Counted from the stretch's first letter, positions 6,544-14,258 are shown. The stretch is DNA of 17,342 nucleotides from Stigonema sp964246695 (GCA_964246695.1 CAXTSI010000140.1:1-17342), one strand, 5' to 3'. A program made the numbers and translations. The notes: a model not told the origin generated them from the sequence alone.

Positions 6544-6946
6544 GACCAGAAAAAAATCCTCAATATTTAAGCTTGATTAAAAGGAATGAAAGCGGTTAGA
6601 GGAATATGCAGGGCGCTAACGCGAGGGCGGCGATCGCTCCCCGGTTCAGGAAGTAAGCGAAAAGAAGCGCAATATTTCCATTTCTCTCCCAGAATTACAT
6701 AAGTTCATTTTGCCTACATCTATGAAAGAGCGCAAGTGGAGGGAGAATACGCAGCGGATTAATGTTCAACATAGGCAAAAATTACTAAAGTAAGTAGGTA
6801 GGCATAATAAAACATAACTATATTAACTTCTGTTAAAAGGCTGAAAGCCAACTAACAACTAACAGCCCACTTCAGATAGTTCTGTTTGTTTACGCCGACT
6901 TACTTATATCCATAAATTTTAACTAATAAATATTCAGGTGCATCAA
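6544..6946. other. Divergent promoter region without a gene
   Basis: This 400-base spacer separates the minus-strand membrane protein gene from the plus-strand amine oxidase gene and must carry both promoters. It contains a HIP1 site near 6630, a 9-bp inverted pair TTTTGCCTA/TAGGCAAAA (about 6710 and 6770), and a wider dyad AAGTAAGTAGG (6788-6798) against CCGACTTACTT (6895-6905, 10 of 11 complementary). Either dyad could be an operator, but this is speculative. No coding sequence is supported. Confidence 0.45.
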
Positions 6947-8518
6947 ATGGCTAGATCTACACTGATGGTATCATTGCAACGAGCTTACAAAATCGCTGTT
7001 GCATCGATAAAAACCGGAATTCCCACAGACGAGTTATTTGAGATTTTTCAACAACGAACATCTCGCCGACGTTTACTGTATGGGGGTCTGGCATTAGCAA
7101 GTACCATCGGTGCAGTACTTTCCAGTGACCGTGATGTTGCTTCTGCCACAATTCCCAAAGTGCTGGTGGTGGGTGCGGGAATTGCGGGACTGACTGCCGC
7201 CTATCGCCTCAGACAGGCTGGGGTTCCTGTAGACATCATCGAGGCAAGGAACCGCGTTGGGGGTCGGATACGTAGTTTACCCAACGTTGCAGGTACTTCT
7301 ATCACTGTGGATTTGGGTGGAGAATTCATTGATACTAGTCATACAAACTTGCGATCGCTTGCCAAAGAACTTGGTCTACAAACCGCCGATTTACTAGCTG
7401 CCGATCGAGATTTGAGACGGGAAACCTGGTACTTTCAAGGACGCAAAATTCCGGAAACAGAAATCATTAATTACTTTATTCCTTTAGCGCACAAAATTGA
7501 GCAGGATCGAGCTGCGATTGGGAATATATTAAGATATAACTCACACAATCAGGCTGCTGTAACGCTAGATAATACTTCTATCGCTCAGTATTTAGAAAGA
7601 GCGCAGATTAACCCGATTTTACGGGATATGCTGCGGATTGCTTATACTACAGAACTTGGTCGAGAACCAGAGGAACAGTCTTCTCTAAATTTACTGTTTT
7701 CAATTGGCACCGGCACTGATATATTTAAGGTTTATGGGAATAGCGATGAACGCTACCAAATTATCGGTGGCAATGAGCAAGTACCCCGCCTGCTAGCGCA
7801 ATCCTTAGCAAATTTTCTTGAAATCGGCACAGAGTTAGAAGCTATCAGCACACGACCAGATGGGCGCTACAGAGTGAGTTTTAGGTCTGATTATAGGACG
7901 TTTTCGCGGATTTATGAACGGATTTTGCTGACATTGCCCTTTAGCACTTTGCGCTCTTGTTCCCTGAAGGTGGATTTACCACCAGTGAAACAACTGGCGA
8001 TCGCCCAGTTAGGTTACGGCACTAACGCCAAGTTAATTACTGCTTATAGCAAACGGGTGTGGCGCGATCGCTACAAATCAACAGCAGCTGCATTTACAGA
8101 TACAGGGTTTCAAAATACTTGGGAGGCTAGTCGTTACCAAAGCGGTCCTAACGGTGTGATTACTGACTTCACTGGCGGACATCATGGTTTATCTATTGGT
8201 AAAGGCTTACCAAAATCCCAAGCACAAATACTGCTGCCACAATTAGAGCAAATTTTTACAGGAATTAGTAGCCTGCGCCTAGGGGATGCTATCCGCGCCT
8301 ACTGGCCCGGGGATTCGTACACACGCGGATCTTATGCTTGCTATTTAGTCGGACAAGCCACTACCATAGCAGGGGCTGAAGGAGAAACTGTCGGCAATCT
8401 CTTTTTTGCTGGTGAACATTGCTCGCAAAAAGCGCAAGGCTATATGGAGGGCGGTTGTGAAACAGGACTCGCCGCCGCCCTGAGAATCCTACGTTCCTTA
8501 GGTCTGCATGTGGGTTAA
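6947..8518 (+). CDS. Tat-exported FAD-dependent amine oxidase (MAO/LAAO family)
   Basis: A 523-residue flavoprotein oxidase expected to oxidise an amine or amino acid with O2, releasing H2O2. The Rossmann FAD motif VLVVGAGIAGLTAAYRL is at residues about 72-88, followed by IEARNRVGGRI, and the C-terminal FAD motif is NLFFAGEHCSQKAQGYMEGG. The covalent-flavin cysteine motif of mitochondrial MAO is absent. A twin-arginine signal (SRRRLLYGGLALASTIGAVL, about residues 39-58) ends near VASA, so the folded, FAD-loaded enzyme should reach the periplasm or lumen; about 38 residues precede the arginines, which is long. I prefer ATG 6947 to the in-frame GTG 6938 because AGGTG lies 6 bases upstream of it. 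The substrate is not predictable. The next ATPase remnant begins at its stop codon. Confidence 0.88.
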   Translation: MARSTLMVSLQRAYKIAVASIKTGIPTDELFEIFQQRTSRRRLLYGGLALASTIGAVLSSDRDVASATIPKVLVVGAGIAGLTAAYRLRQAGVPVDIIEARNRVGGRIRSLPNVAGTSITVDLGGEFIDTSHTNLRSLAKELGLQTADLLAADRDLRRETWYFQGRKIPETEIINYFIPLAHKIEQDRAAIGNILRYNSHNQAAVTLDNTSIAQYLERAQINPILRDMLRIAYTTELGREPEEQSSLNLLFSIGTGTDIFKVYGNSDERYQIIGGNEQVPRLLAQSLANFLEIGTELEAISTRPDGRYRVSFRSDYRTFSRIYERILLTLPFSTLRSCSLKVDLPPVKQLAIAQLGYGTNAKLITAYSKRVWRDRYKSTAAAFTDTGFQNTWEASRYQSGPNGVITDFTGGHHGLSIGKGLPKSQAQILLPQLEQIFTGISSLRLGDAIRAYWPGDSYTRGSYACYLVGQATTIAGAEGETVGNLFFAGEHCSQKAQGYMEGGCETGLAAALRILRSLGLHVG

Positions 8519-8971
8519 CATAACTGCTCGCGCTAACCAGGATCAGACTTTAGAACTGCTGGATTCACCAAACCGATCTGTCTGGGTTGAACGAGATGTT
8601 ACCGACACCCAAGTCGAAAACTATGTCAAGGAAGTTTCCGACAGACTTGTTGTACCAACCCTGTTTTTGAGCGGTAGTATTTTCGCTCTATCTCCTTTGC
8701 AAAAGAATTTGACATTGAATCGGAAACAGCCGATGTGGTGATTGTCGGCAATGACTTGAGGCAGCTGATTCAGGCGATCGAGATTGCTCAACAAGCAATG
8801 GAACTTGTCTATCAAAACATCGCTCTAGTTGCTGTCCCCAATATTAGTGTTGTCATAGCAGGCGTTTTCTTTGGTTTAAACCCAGTTGCAGCAGTACTCA
8901 TTAATAACTGTGCAGCACTCATTGCGGAATTGAACGCCTCACGTCCGCCTCACCAAGAATGTTATCATTGA
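8519..8971 (+). pseudogene. Remnant of a heavy-metal P1B-type ATPase, catalytic core deleted
   Basis: Two fragments in different frames resemble one metal-transporting P-type ATPase. The first (to about 8692, frame of 8508) reads TDTQVENYVKEVSDRLVVPT then LFLSGSIFALS, which matches the end of the actuator domain and the next membrane segment. The second (about 8696-8971, other frame) reads FAKEFDIESETADVVIVGND then LRQLIQAIEIAQQAMELVYQ and ends NPVAAVLINNCAALIAELNA, matching the end of the P-domain and the last two membrane helices. Everything between is gone, including the DKTGT phosphorylation site, the nucleotide domain, the CPx membrane helix and GDGxND. It cannot be a pump. An internal deletion plus frameshift explains it; no separate small genes need be invoked. 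Confidence 0.75.
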
Positions 8972-8995
8972 GGCAAAGCATGATTGGAATCAGCA

Positions 8996-9241
8996 ATGGT
9001 TACAGAGTTAATGGTGCAACCCTCTTCCTGGGTGGAAACCGGTATCACTGTAGAAATAGTAAGAGGCTTGAAGCTGTTTAAATTCACAGAGGAGCTACAG
9101 GATCGCTTTGAGGAGCTAATTGAATTGTACAAGCAGGATCAGCTTACAGATGAGCAAGAAGCAGAGCTAAAAGGCTTGGCAGAACTGGATCGAATTTTTA
9201 CCTTGCTAAATGCTCGCACGATCGCTGATGCAGTTGAATAG
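8996..9241 (+). CDS. Small hypothetical protein, 81 aa
   Basis: I do not recognise a characterised family. It is an acidic, highly helical protein: EELQDRFEELIELYKQDQLT then DEQEAELKGLAELDRIFTLL and NARTIADAVE. I chose the ATG at 8996; the alternative TTG at 8984 would add four residues (MESA). Small charged helical proteins with an 'ELD.IFTLLNAR' ending recur in cyanobacteria and could be antitoxin-like, but no toxin gene is adjacent, so that is only a guess. It follows the ATPase remnant by 24 bases. Its stop codon TAG overlaps the first base of a long hairpin (9241-9306). Confidence 0.65.
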   Translation: MVTELMVQPSSWVETGITVEIVRGLKLFKFTEELQDRFEELIELYKQDQLTDEQEAELKGLAELDRIFTLLNARTIADAVE

Positions 9242-9306
9242 GGCGGGCGAGACGCCCACCCCACAAGAAAATCACATATTTTGTGGGGTGGGCATCCTGC
9301 CCGCCC
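9241..9306. terminator. Long hairpin between convergent genes
   Basis: The left arm starts GGGCGGGC at 9241 and continues GCCCACCCCACAA; the right arm (9279-9306) has TTTTGTGGGG and ends GCCCGCCC. They pair over about 26 bp with a few mismatches. The hairpin begins on the last base of the upstream stop codon and ends 16 bases before the 3' end of the minus-strand exchanger gene. It is placed to stop transcription from both sides, although its sequence also looks like a dispersed palindromic repeat. Confidence 0.7.
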
Positions 9307-9321
9307 GATCAAATTATGTTG

Positions 9322-10395
9322 TCAAGGATGGAAGTAAAATGCGGTTGCTAAAACAGCATAGGTGATTAGCAACAAAACTCCCTCCAACCAGTTGGAGTTA
9401 CCATCGTTACTAATGGAATTGGTACTTATTACAGCCATAGTAACTGCTAGAATTGTAAAAGGATTGAAGCTGAGATTCATTGGTTGACCTATTGACCAAC
9501 CAACAAGAACTAGAATAGGAGCTACGAACAAGGCAATTTGTAAACTAGAGCCTATAGCCACAGCTACAGCTAACTCCATCTTGTTTTTAATAGCAAAAGT
9601 GACACAAGCGATAAACTCTACGATACCGCCAAAAATGGGAATAAGAATTACACCTGTAAACAGGCTAGTCAAACCTAGAGTAGAAATAGCTTTTTCTAGG
9701 CTATCAACAAGGATTTGCGATACAAATACAAGTACTAGAGTACAACTTAGCAGTACCCCAATCTGTAACCATAAGTTAGCGCTTGGTTGATTATGTTCAG
9801 TCGTATCGTTCTCAATATCCTCTAGAAAATACATATGTTTGTGAGTTTTCATTGAGAACACTAGCATCAAAAAGTAGAACGTAAGTAAGAGTATGGATGC
9901 GGCGTAAGAAAAATTATTTAGAGTTGATATATGCAAACCCTTAGAAGTGAACTGTATGGCAGTAGGTGTTAGCAGAACAATGACCGCCAAAGTCAAAGAA
10001 GAAGCATTAAGACGAGCTACAGTGGGTTGAAAAGTTTGTTCACTGTAACGCAAACCACCTAAGAAAATAGCCAGCCCCAAGGCAAGGAGTAAATTGGCAA
10101 TGATCGAGCCTGCTAAGCTGGCTTTAACAACATCAACCAGACCTGCACGAAGAGCAACAATTGAGATTATCATCTCAGTAGCGTTGCCAAAGGTAGCATT
10201 GAGGAAGCCACCCAAAGCTGGACCTATCACCTCTGCGATCGCTTCAGTAGAGTTAGCTATCAATGCTGCCAAGGGAATAATTGCTAGACCAGAAGTAATA
10301 AAAATAACTAATGAATTTAAATGCAGCAAGTGTGCGATTATTGAAATTGGCACAAAAACCAGCATCGATAACAGAATTACATTTTTCTTTGTCAT
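9322..10395 (-). CDS. Calcium/proton (cation) exchanger, CaCA superfamily, Cax type
   Basis: A 357-residue membrane antiporter expected to expel or sequester Ca2+ (or another cation) in exchange for H+. About eleven hydrophobic helices are visible in two homologous halves, with an acidic loop between them (LEDIENDTTEHNQ, residues 191-203). The first alpha repeat carries the canonical GNATEMIISIVALRAG (Glu74 of GNATE). The second repeat reads FGGIVEFIACVTFAIKNKME then LAVAVAIGSSLQIALFVAPI; it keeps the key glutamate (Glu260) but has GGIVEF where Cax proteins usually have GNAAEH. Start: ATG at 10395 with AGGAGA 4 bases upstream. It is a single gene on the minus strand and is convergent with the 8996 gene. 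Family is certain; ion preference is less so given the altered motif. Confidence 0.88.
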   Translation of the reverse strand: MTKKNVILLSMLVFVPISIIAHLLHLNSLVIFITSGLAIIPLAALIANSTEAIAEVIGPALGGFLNATFGNATEMIISIVALRAGLVDVVKASLAGSIIANLLLALGLAIFLGGLRYSEQTFQPTVARLNASSLTLAVIVLLTPTAIQFTSKGLHISTLNNFSYAASILLLTFYFLMLVFSMKTHKHMYFLEDIENDTTEHNQPSANLWLQIGVLLSCTLVLVFVSQILVDSLEKAISTLGLTSLFTGVILIPIFGGIVEFIACVTFAIKNKMELAVAVAIGSSLQIALFVAPILVLVGWSIGQPMNLSFNPFTILAVTMAVISTNSISNDGNSNWLEGVLLLITYAVLATAFYFHP

Positions 10396-10594
10396 CTTTC
10401 TCCTATATAAGGATAGCTTACCCTGGTTATTAGCACCAATTGTTAGAATTGCTGCATCAAAATAGCCTAAAATATCTTAAGGTCTTAAAAATACCCTCAT
10501 ATCCACCTAGAGAAATAGTTCGTACAATCCAATAAGGATTAATAACGTGGTACAAGATATGAGTTAATAGACTTATGTTGCACAAAGGTGTCAA

Positions 10595-10705
10595 ATGTCA
10601 GAGCCAGAGAAGAACCTTATTAAAATTGAGCCAGGAACTCTCTTGTTGATTGTGTTTCTCCTTATACTCTTGCCTCTTCTTTTAACTGGTTTCTTATCGC
10701 AGTAA
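10595..10705 (+). CDS. Probable single-span small membrane protein, 36 aa
   Basis: ATG at 10595 opens a 36-codon frame ending in TAA at 10703-10705. The product begins MSEPEKNLIKIEPG, then has one continuous hydrophobic segment TLLLIVFLLILLPLLLTGFL and ends SQ. A charged head, one membrane span of about 20 residues and a short tail is the layout of small membrane regulatory or complex-stabilising subunits. AAGGTG sits about 5 bases upstream as a ribosome-binding site, and a perfect 8-bp hairpin (10793-10810) lies downstream. It does not match the small photosystem or cytochrome b6f subunits I know. Chance ORFs of this length occur, but hydrophobicity, RBS and terminator together favour a gene. 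Confidence 0.5.
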   Translation: MSEPEKNLIKIEPGTLLLIVFLLILLPLLLTGFLSQ

Positions 10706-10792
10706 ACTTGAGAGAGTCTCTGCTATCCCTACCTAATTCTACCAGACCCATGCTGAGAGCCTTCGGATTCTATCCGCTCTGCTCAATCTAGC

Positions 10793-10810
10793 GGCTGGTT
10801 TTAACCAGCC
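10793..10810. terminator. Hairpin GGCTGGTT/AACCAGCC
   Basis: A perfect 8-bp stem with a 2-base loop lies between the 36-residue gene (ending 10705) and the 3' end of the convergent class V aminotransferase (10852). It has no clean T-run on either strand, so termination is inferred from position only. Confidence 0.5.
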
Positions 10811-10851
10811 AGTCTCTAATCGCCTCACGAATTAATTCATTAATGGAGAGT

Positions 10852-12000
10852 TCAATTAGGTAAAACCTCCCGCATAGCTGCTACGAGTTCGTCCACACTC
10901 TCTTGGCGACTGTTGTAACCCATTAGACCAATTCGCCAGACAATACCAGCAAGTTCACCCAAGCCACCACCAATCTCGATATTATACTCATCCAGCAACT
11001 TGCGGGAGAGCGCCTTGCCGTCTACTCCTTCGGGAATGCGAACTGTGGTCAGCGTTGGTAACCGAAACTCGCGCTCAACATGCAACGAAAGTCCCAAACT
11101 CTCCAAATTCTCCCAAAGGTACTCTACATTATTTTGGTGGCGTTGCCAGCAATTTTCCAAACCCTCCTCTGCCACTAGCCGCAGGGCTTCCCGTAAGGCA
11201 TAGTAGAGATTGATGGGAGCCGTGTGGTGATAGACACGTTCCTTCCCCCAATACTTACTTAATAACGATACATCAAGATACCAGTTTTCCACTTTTGTAC
11301 GGCGCTGCTGCAACTTCTCCATCGATCGCTGACTCATTGTCAAAGGCGAGGCACCCGGCGGACAACCCAGCCCTTTCTGACTACAGCTATAAGCTAAATC
11401 AACACCCCACCGATCTAGAAAGATTGGCACACCACCCAAACTTGTTACTGTATCCACCAGCAGCAAACAGCCGAATTCCCGACACAAGTCACCCACACCT
11501 TCTAACGGCTGACGCGCACCCGTGGATGTTTCCGCATGTACTAAAGCTAGAATTGCTGGACGATGGGTTTTTAGGGCAGTCTGTAGTTCCTCCACTGTAA
11601 AAATCTGTCCCCAAGGTTTGGTGATAGTTCGCACATCAGCACCATAACGTCCAGCCATATCCACTAGACGGTTGCCAAAGTATCCCGCTACCCCCACAAG
11701 AACCACATCCCCAGGTTCTACTGAATTAGCAATTGTCGCTTCCATTGCCGCCGTACCTGTACCGCTTACCGCAATAGTCAGTGGATTTTCTGTCTGCCAC
11801 ACATAGCGCAACAGCGACTGAATCTCATCCATTAGTGTCAAAAACGTTGGATCGAGATGCCCAACCAAAGGCGTATTCATTGCTTGCAGAATGGCAGGAT
11901 GGGCATTCGAGGGTCCTGGTCCCAACAGCAAGCGCTGAGGCATTTCCAGAGGTTTGAGTTGTAATTTTTGGCTGTTGTTGATTGAAAGTGTTTGGATCAT
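10852..12000 (-). CDS. Class V aminotransferase (alanine/serine-glyoxylate aminotransferase family)
   Basis: A 382-residue fold-type I PLP enzyme of the alanine-glyoxylate/serine-glyoxylate family, likely used in photorespiratory glyoxylate-to-glycine conversion in the cytoplasm. The signatures are LLGPGPSNAHPAILQAMNTP near the N-terminus (about 25-44), VSGTGTAAMEA, the PLP-ring aspartate in LVDTVTSLGG (Asp183), the Schiff-base lysine in YSCSQKGLGCPPG (Lys209), and WRIGLMGYN near the C-terminus with the carboxylate arginine. The length is normal and nothing is missing. The ATG at 12000 has GGTGA about 6 bases upstream. It is divergent from the GH57 gene across 192 bases. Exact amino donor (alanine or serine) cannot be fixed from sequence alone. 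Confidence 0.9.
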   Translation of the reverse strand: MIQTLSINNSQKLQLKPLEMPQRLLLGPGPSNAHPAILQAMNTPLVGHLDPTFLTLMDEIQSLLRYVWQTENPLTIAVSGTGTAAMEATIANSVEPGDVVLVGVAGYFGNRLVDMAGRYGADVRTITKPWGQIFTVEELQTALKTHRPAILALVHAETSTGARQPLEGVGDLCREFGCLLLVDTVTSLGGVPIFLDRWGVDLAYSCSQKGLGCPPGASPLTMSQRSMEKLQQRRTKVENWYLDVSLLSKYWGKERVYHHTAPINLYYALREALRLVAEEGLENCWQRHQNNVEYLWENLESLGLSLHVEREFRLPTLTTVRIPEGVDGKALSRKLLDEYNIEIGGGLGELAGIVWRIGLMGYNSRQESVDELVAAMREVLPN

Positions 12001-12078
12001 AATTTTTCACCAAAGTAAATTTATTTCTTCAATTGTGGTGGGTGCAAATAAACATCACTATTGAATTGGGTAAGGGTA

Positions 12079-12100
12079 AAGGGTAAGTTTTCTTACCCTT
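12079..12100. repeat. Hairpin in divergent intergenic region
   Basis: AAGGGTAAG and CTTACCCTT form a perfect 9-bp stem with a TTTT loop, preceded by extra ggtaa repeats (12069-12080). It lies between the divergent class V aminotransferase and GH57 genes, where the promoters must be. It may be a transcript leader structure or a dispersed repeat. Confidence 0.6.
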
Positions 12101-12192
12101 ACAAAACTTTACATATATCAGTTTAATCACGCTGACCTACTTAATTGTATTTTTAGGTCACAATTAAAGGGGATTGCTTACAGGAAATTCCC

Positions 12193-13686
12193 ATGACTGC
12201 ACAAGCTCTATCTCCCAACCTACCTGCTTTAGAAGAATTAAGGTCGGGATTGCCAAATATTTGCGGTTCAGAGGCAGAAATTAGTTCGGTAGTGAACCAA
12301 GATGAACCTGTATTTTTAACCACTACAAATCTCCGCTTAGAAGACATTACCGCCGGGTTTGCTTGCGCCCTCCACATGCACCAACCTACTATCCCTGCGG
12401 GTGCTAATGGGGAACTGATCAGCAATCTCCAGTATATGTTTGAACATCCCCAAGAAGGCGATAACCACGATGCAGAACCATTTGCCTGGTGCTATAGCCG
12501 CATGGGGGATTTTATTCCCCAACTAATTTCTTGCAGTTGTAATCCTCGAATTATGCTTGACTATTCAGGCAATCTGTTGTGGGGATTGCAGCAAATGGGA
12601 CGCGATGACATCCTTAACAATCTCAAGCGCATCACATGCGATCGCCAATATCAGCCTTATGTTGAATGGCTAGGAACAATGTGGAGTCATGCAGTTGTTC
12701 CTTCCACACCCATTCCTGACATTAAACTCCACATTCAAGCATGGCAACATTACTTTGCGGCGATTTTTGGCTACGATGCCTTGAAGCGAGTAAAAGGCTT
12801 TTCTCCTCCAGAAATGCACATGCCCAATCACCCAGATACTTTGTTTAAATATATCGAAGCTTTGAAAGAATGCGGGTATCGCTGGTTGATGGTGCAGGAA
12901 CATGCGGTAGAACGTCTAGATGGTTCAGGGCTACGTCACGAGGATAAATATATCCCGAATCGTTTGGTTGCCCGCAATTCTCAAGGTGAAACCATCAGCA
13001 TCACGGTATTGATTAAAACCCAAGGATCGGATACAAAATTAGTGGCGCAGATGCAGCCCTATTTTGAGGCAAAAGGCAGAGGTAAGCAGCAAATTGGTAA
13101 TCTACACGTCCCCTCGTTAGTCACCCAAATTGCGGATGGGGAAAATGGCGGCGTGATGATGAATGAATATCCCCGCGATTTATTTAGAGTTTGGCATGAA
13201 ATCCGCTCGTCTGGTGGGGGGAAATCTGGTGTAGTTGGACTCAATGGTACTGAATATCTGGAACTGATTGAGGCGGCGGGTGTTAATCCTGAAGACTATC
13301 CCACTTGTCAAGCCGTTCAGCAACACAAAATTTGGCAGCGAGTTGATCCAAATAATGCCACACCAGAAGCTGTGTCCAAGGCGATCGCGCAGTTAAAAGA
13401 AACTGACCATCAATTCCACATGGACGGCGCTTCTTGGACAAATAGTTTAAGTTGGGTCAAAGGTTATGAACATGTCCTAGAACCCATGAATGAACTCAGC
13501 GCCTTGTTTCACGCAAAATACGACGAAAAGGTGCAGCAAGATCCGAAAGTGACTCAGCGCTCTGACTACCAGTCAGCATTGCTGTATAATTTGTTGCTGC
13601 AAACGAGTTGTTTCCGGTACTGGGGACAAGGAACCTGGACAAACTATGCGGCTGATCTCTATCAGCGTTGTAAAGCGCTGCTATAG
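12193..13686 (+). CDS. Glycoside hydrolase family 57 protein
   Basis: A 497-residue GH57 enzyme, a family of alpha-amylases, 4-alpha-glucanotransferases and branching enzymes acting on alpha-glucans such as glycogen. The family's first conserved region appears as FACALHMHQPTIPAG (HMHQP at 61-65), and the nucleophile region as GFSPPEMHMPNHPD with candidate nucleophile Glu207. Further conserved-looking stretches are MMNEYPRDLFRVWHEI and FHMDGASWTNSLSWVKGYEH, the latter in the usual C-terminal helical region. No signal peptide, so cytoplasmic. The start is ATG 12193 with AGGAAA about 7 bases upstream. The last sense codon and stop fall inside the left arm of a palindromic repeat (13681-13697), so the C-terminal end may have been set by that element. 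Exact glucan activity is not assignable. Confidence 0.88.
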   Translation: MTAQALSPNLPALEELRSGLPNICGSEAEISSVVNQDEPVFLTTTNLRLEDITAGFACALHMHQPTIPAGANGELISNLQYMFEHPQEGDNHDAEPFAWCYSRMGDFIPQLISCSCNPRIMLDYSGNLLWGLQQMGRDDILNNLKRITCDRQYQPYVEWLGTMWSHAVVPSTPIPDIKLHIQAWQHYFAAIFGYDALKRVKGFSPPEMHMPNHPDTLFKYIEALKECGYRWLMVQEHAVERLDGSGLRHEDKYIPNRLVARNSQGETISITVLIKTQGSDTKLVAQMQPYFEAKGRGKQQIGNLHVPSLVTQIADGENGGVMMNEYPRDLFRVWHEIRSSGGGKSGVVGLNGTEYLELIEAAGVNPEDYPTCQAVQQHKIWQRVDPNNATPEAVSKAIAQLKETDHQFHMDGASWTNSLSWVKGYEHVLEPMNELSALFHAKYDEKVQQDPKVTQRSDYQSALLYNLLLQTSCFRYWGQGTWTNYAADLYQRCKALL

Positions 13687-13786
13687 CAATCCTAAATCAT
13701 TTGTGAACGCAAAGAAACCCGGTTTCTTAAAGAAACCGGGTTTCTGAAGCTTGAGGTGTTCGCAATCTCATTTAGGATTGCTATAG
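13681..13786. mobile_element. 106-bp nested palindromic element overlapping the GH57 stop
   Basis: The ends CTATAGCAATCCTAAAT (13681-13697) and ATTTAGGATTGCTATAG (13770-13786) are exact 17-bp inverted repeats. Inside, AGAAACCCGGTTTCT (13713-13727) and AGAAACCGGGTTTCT (13731-13745) form a perfect 15-bp stem with a 3-nt loop. The GH57 stop codon (13684-13686) is within the left arm. Part of the right arm recurs alone at 3833-3845. The hairpin can also act as a terminator for the GH57 gene. Confidence 0.75.
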
Positions 13787-13831
13787 AAGCATAAATTTAG
13801 CTACGCTTAAAGATTATTTATCAAGCGAAAA

Positions 13832-13930
13832 TTACAGCTATTTTCTATTTATTACCCAGTAGATTGCCGTAGGGGCAAAGGCTTTGCCGTGCCCCTACAA
13901 TGTGGTCTATTTACTTGAAAATAGCTGTAA
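13832..13930. mobile_element. 99-bp nested palindromic element
   Basis: Outer arms TTACAGCTATTTTC (13832-13845) and GAAAATAGCTGTAA (13917-13930) are exact 14-bp inverted repeats. Nested inside is the hairpin GTAGGGGCA/TGCCCCTAC (13869-13898) with a second inner stem GGCAAAG/CTTTGCC. The inner hairpin belongs to the same 'gtagggg...cccctac' class of dispersed palindromes as 3314-3332. Confidence 0.7.
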
Positions 13931-13952
13931 ATTACAGTCGGGTGTGTTAGGC

Positions 13953-14068
13953 GCAAATAATATCATGTCCGGCAAATCAACCACAATAAAAACCTGTCAA
14001 CCCCGATGTGATGACTAGCAAGTGCAACGTCATCACATCGGACAACTACCGGACATGATATTATTTGC
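13953..14068. mobile_element. 116-bp element with 20-bp perfect ends and inner 13-bp stem
   Basis: GCAAATAATATCATGTCCGG (13953-13972) and its exact reverse complement (14049-14068) frame an inner perfect inverted repeat CCGATGTGATGAC (14003-14015) / GTCATCACATCGG (14029-14041). The spacer arms are asymmetric (30 and 7 bases). A partial end, AATATCATGTC, also appears near 3619. No coding sequence. The form fits a non-autonomous transposable repeat or a structured RNA; no target duplication was identified. Confidence 0.75.
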
Positions 14069-14169
14069 AATTACTTAACTTTTTGCGCTCCCAAGCACTG
14101 GCTGAAAAGGTGCCGTACTCTCGGCTATAGCGCACCCTACGTATTTAAAATTCACTTGAGATTTGTAAC

Positions 14170-14236
14170 CGCAGATAGACGCGGATACAAAGCAAAAGAA
14201 CAGATAATGAAGTGCGTCTATTTGCTTTCATCTGCG
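14170..14236. repeat. Imperfect palindromic repeat upstream of the aldo/keto reductase
   Basis: TAGACGC (14176-14182) pairs with GCGTCTA (14214-14220), and CGCAGA (14170-14175) pairs with TCTGCG (14231-14236) across a 10-base bulge. It ends 22 bases before the ATG of the aldo/keto reductase, so it probably lies in that gene's leader or promoter. It resembles the dispersed 'aaccgcagatagacgc' repeats seen between cyanobacterial genes. A weaker GGTGC/GCACC pair lies at about 14109-14136. Confidence 0.6.
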
Positions 14237-14258
14237 ATTAAAAATCCAAAATTAAGTA

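Noticed and set aside
8508..8971. Two small separate genes of 77 and 78 codons
   Set aside because: Both match parts of one P-type ATPase in different frames, so a decayed gene is the simpler reading.
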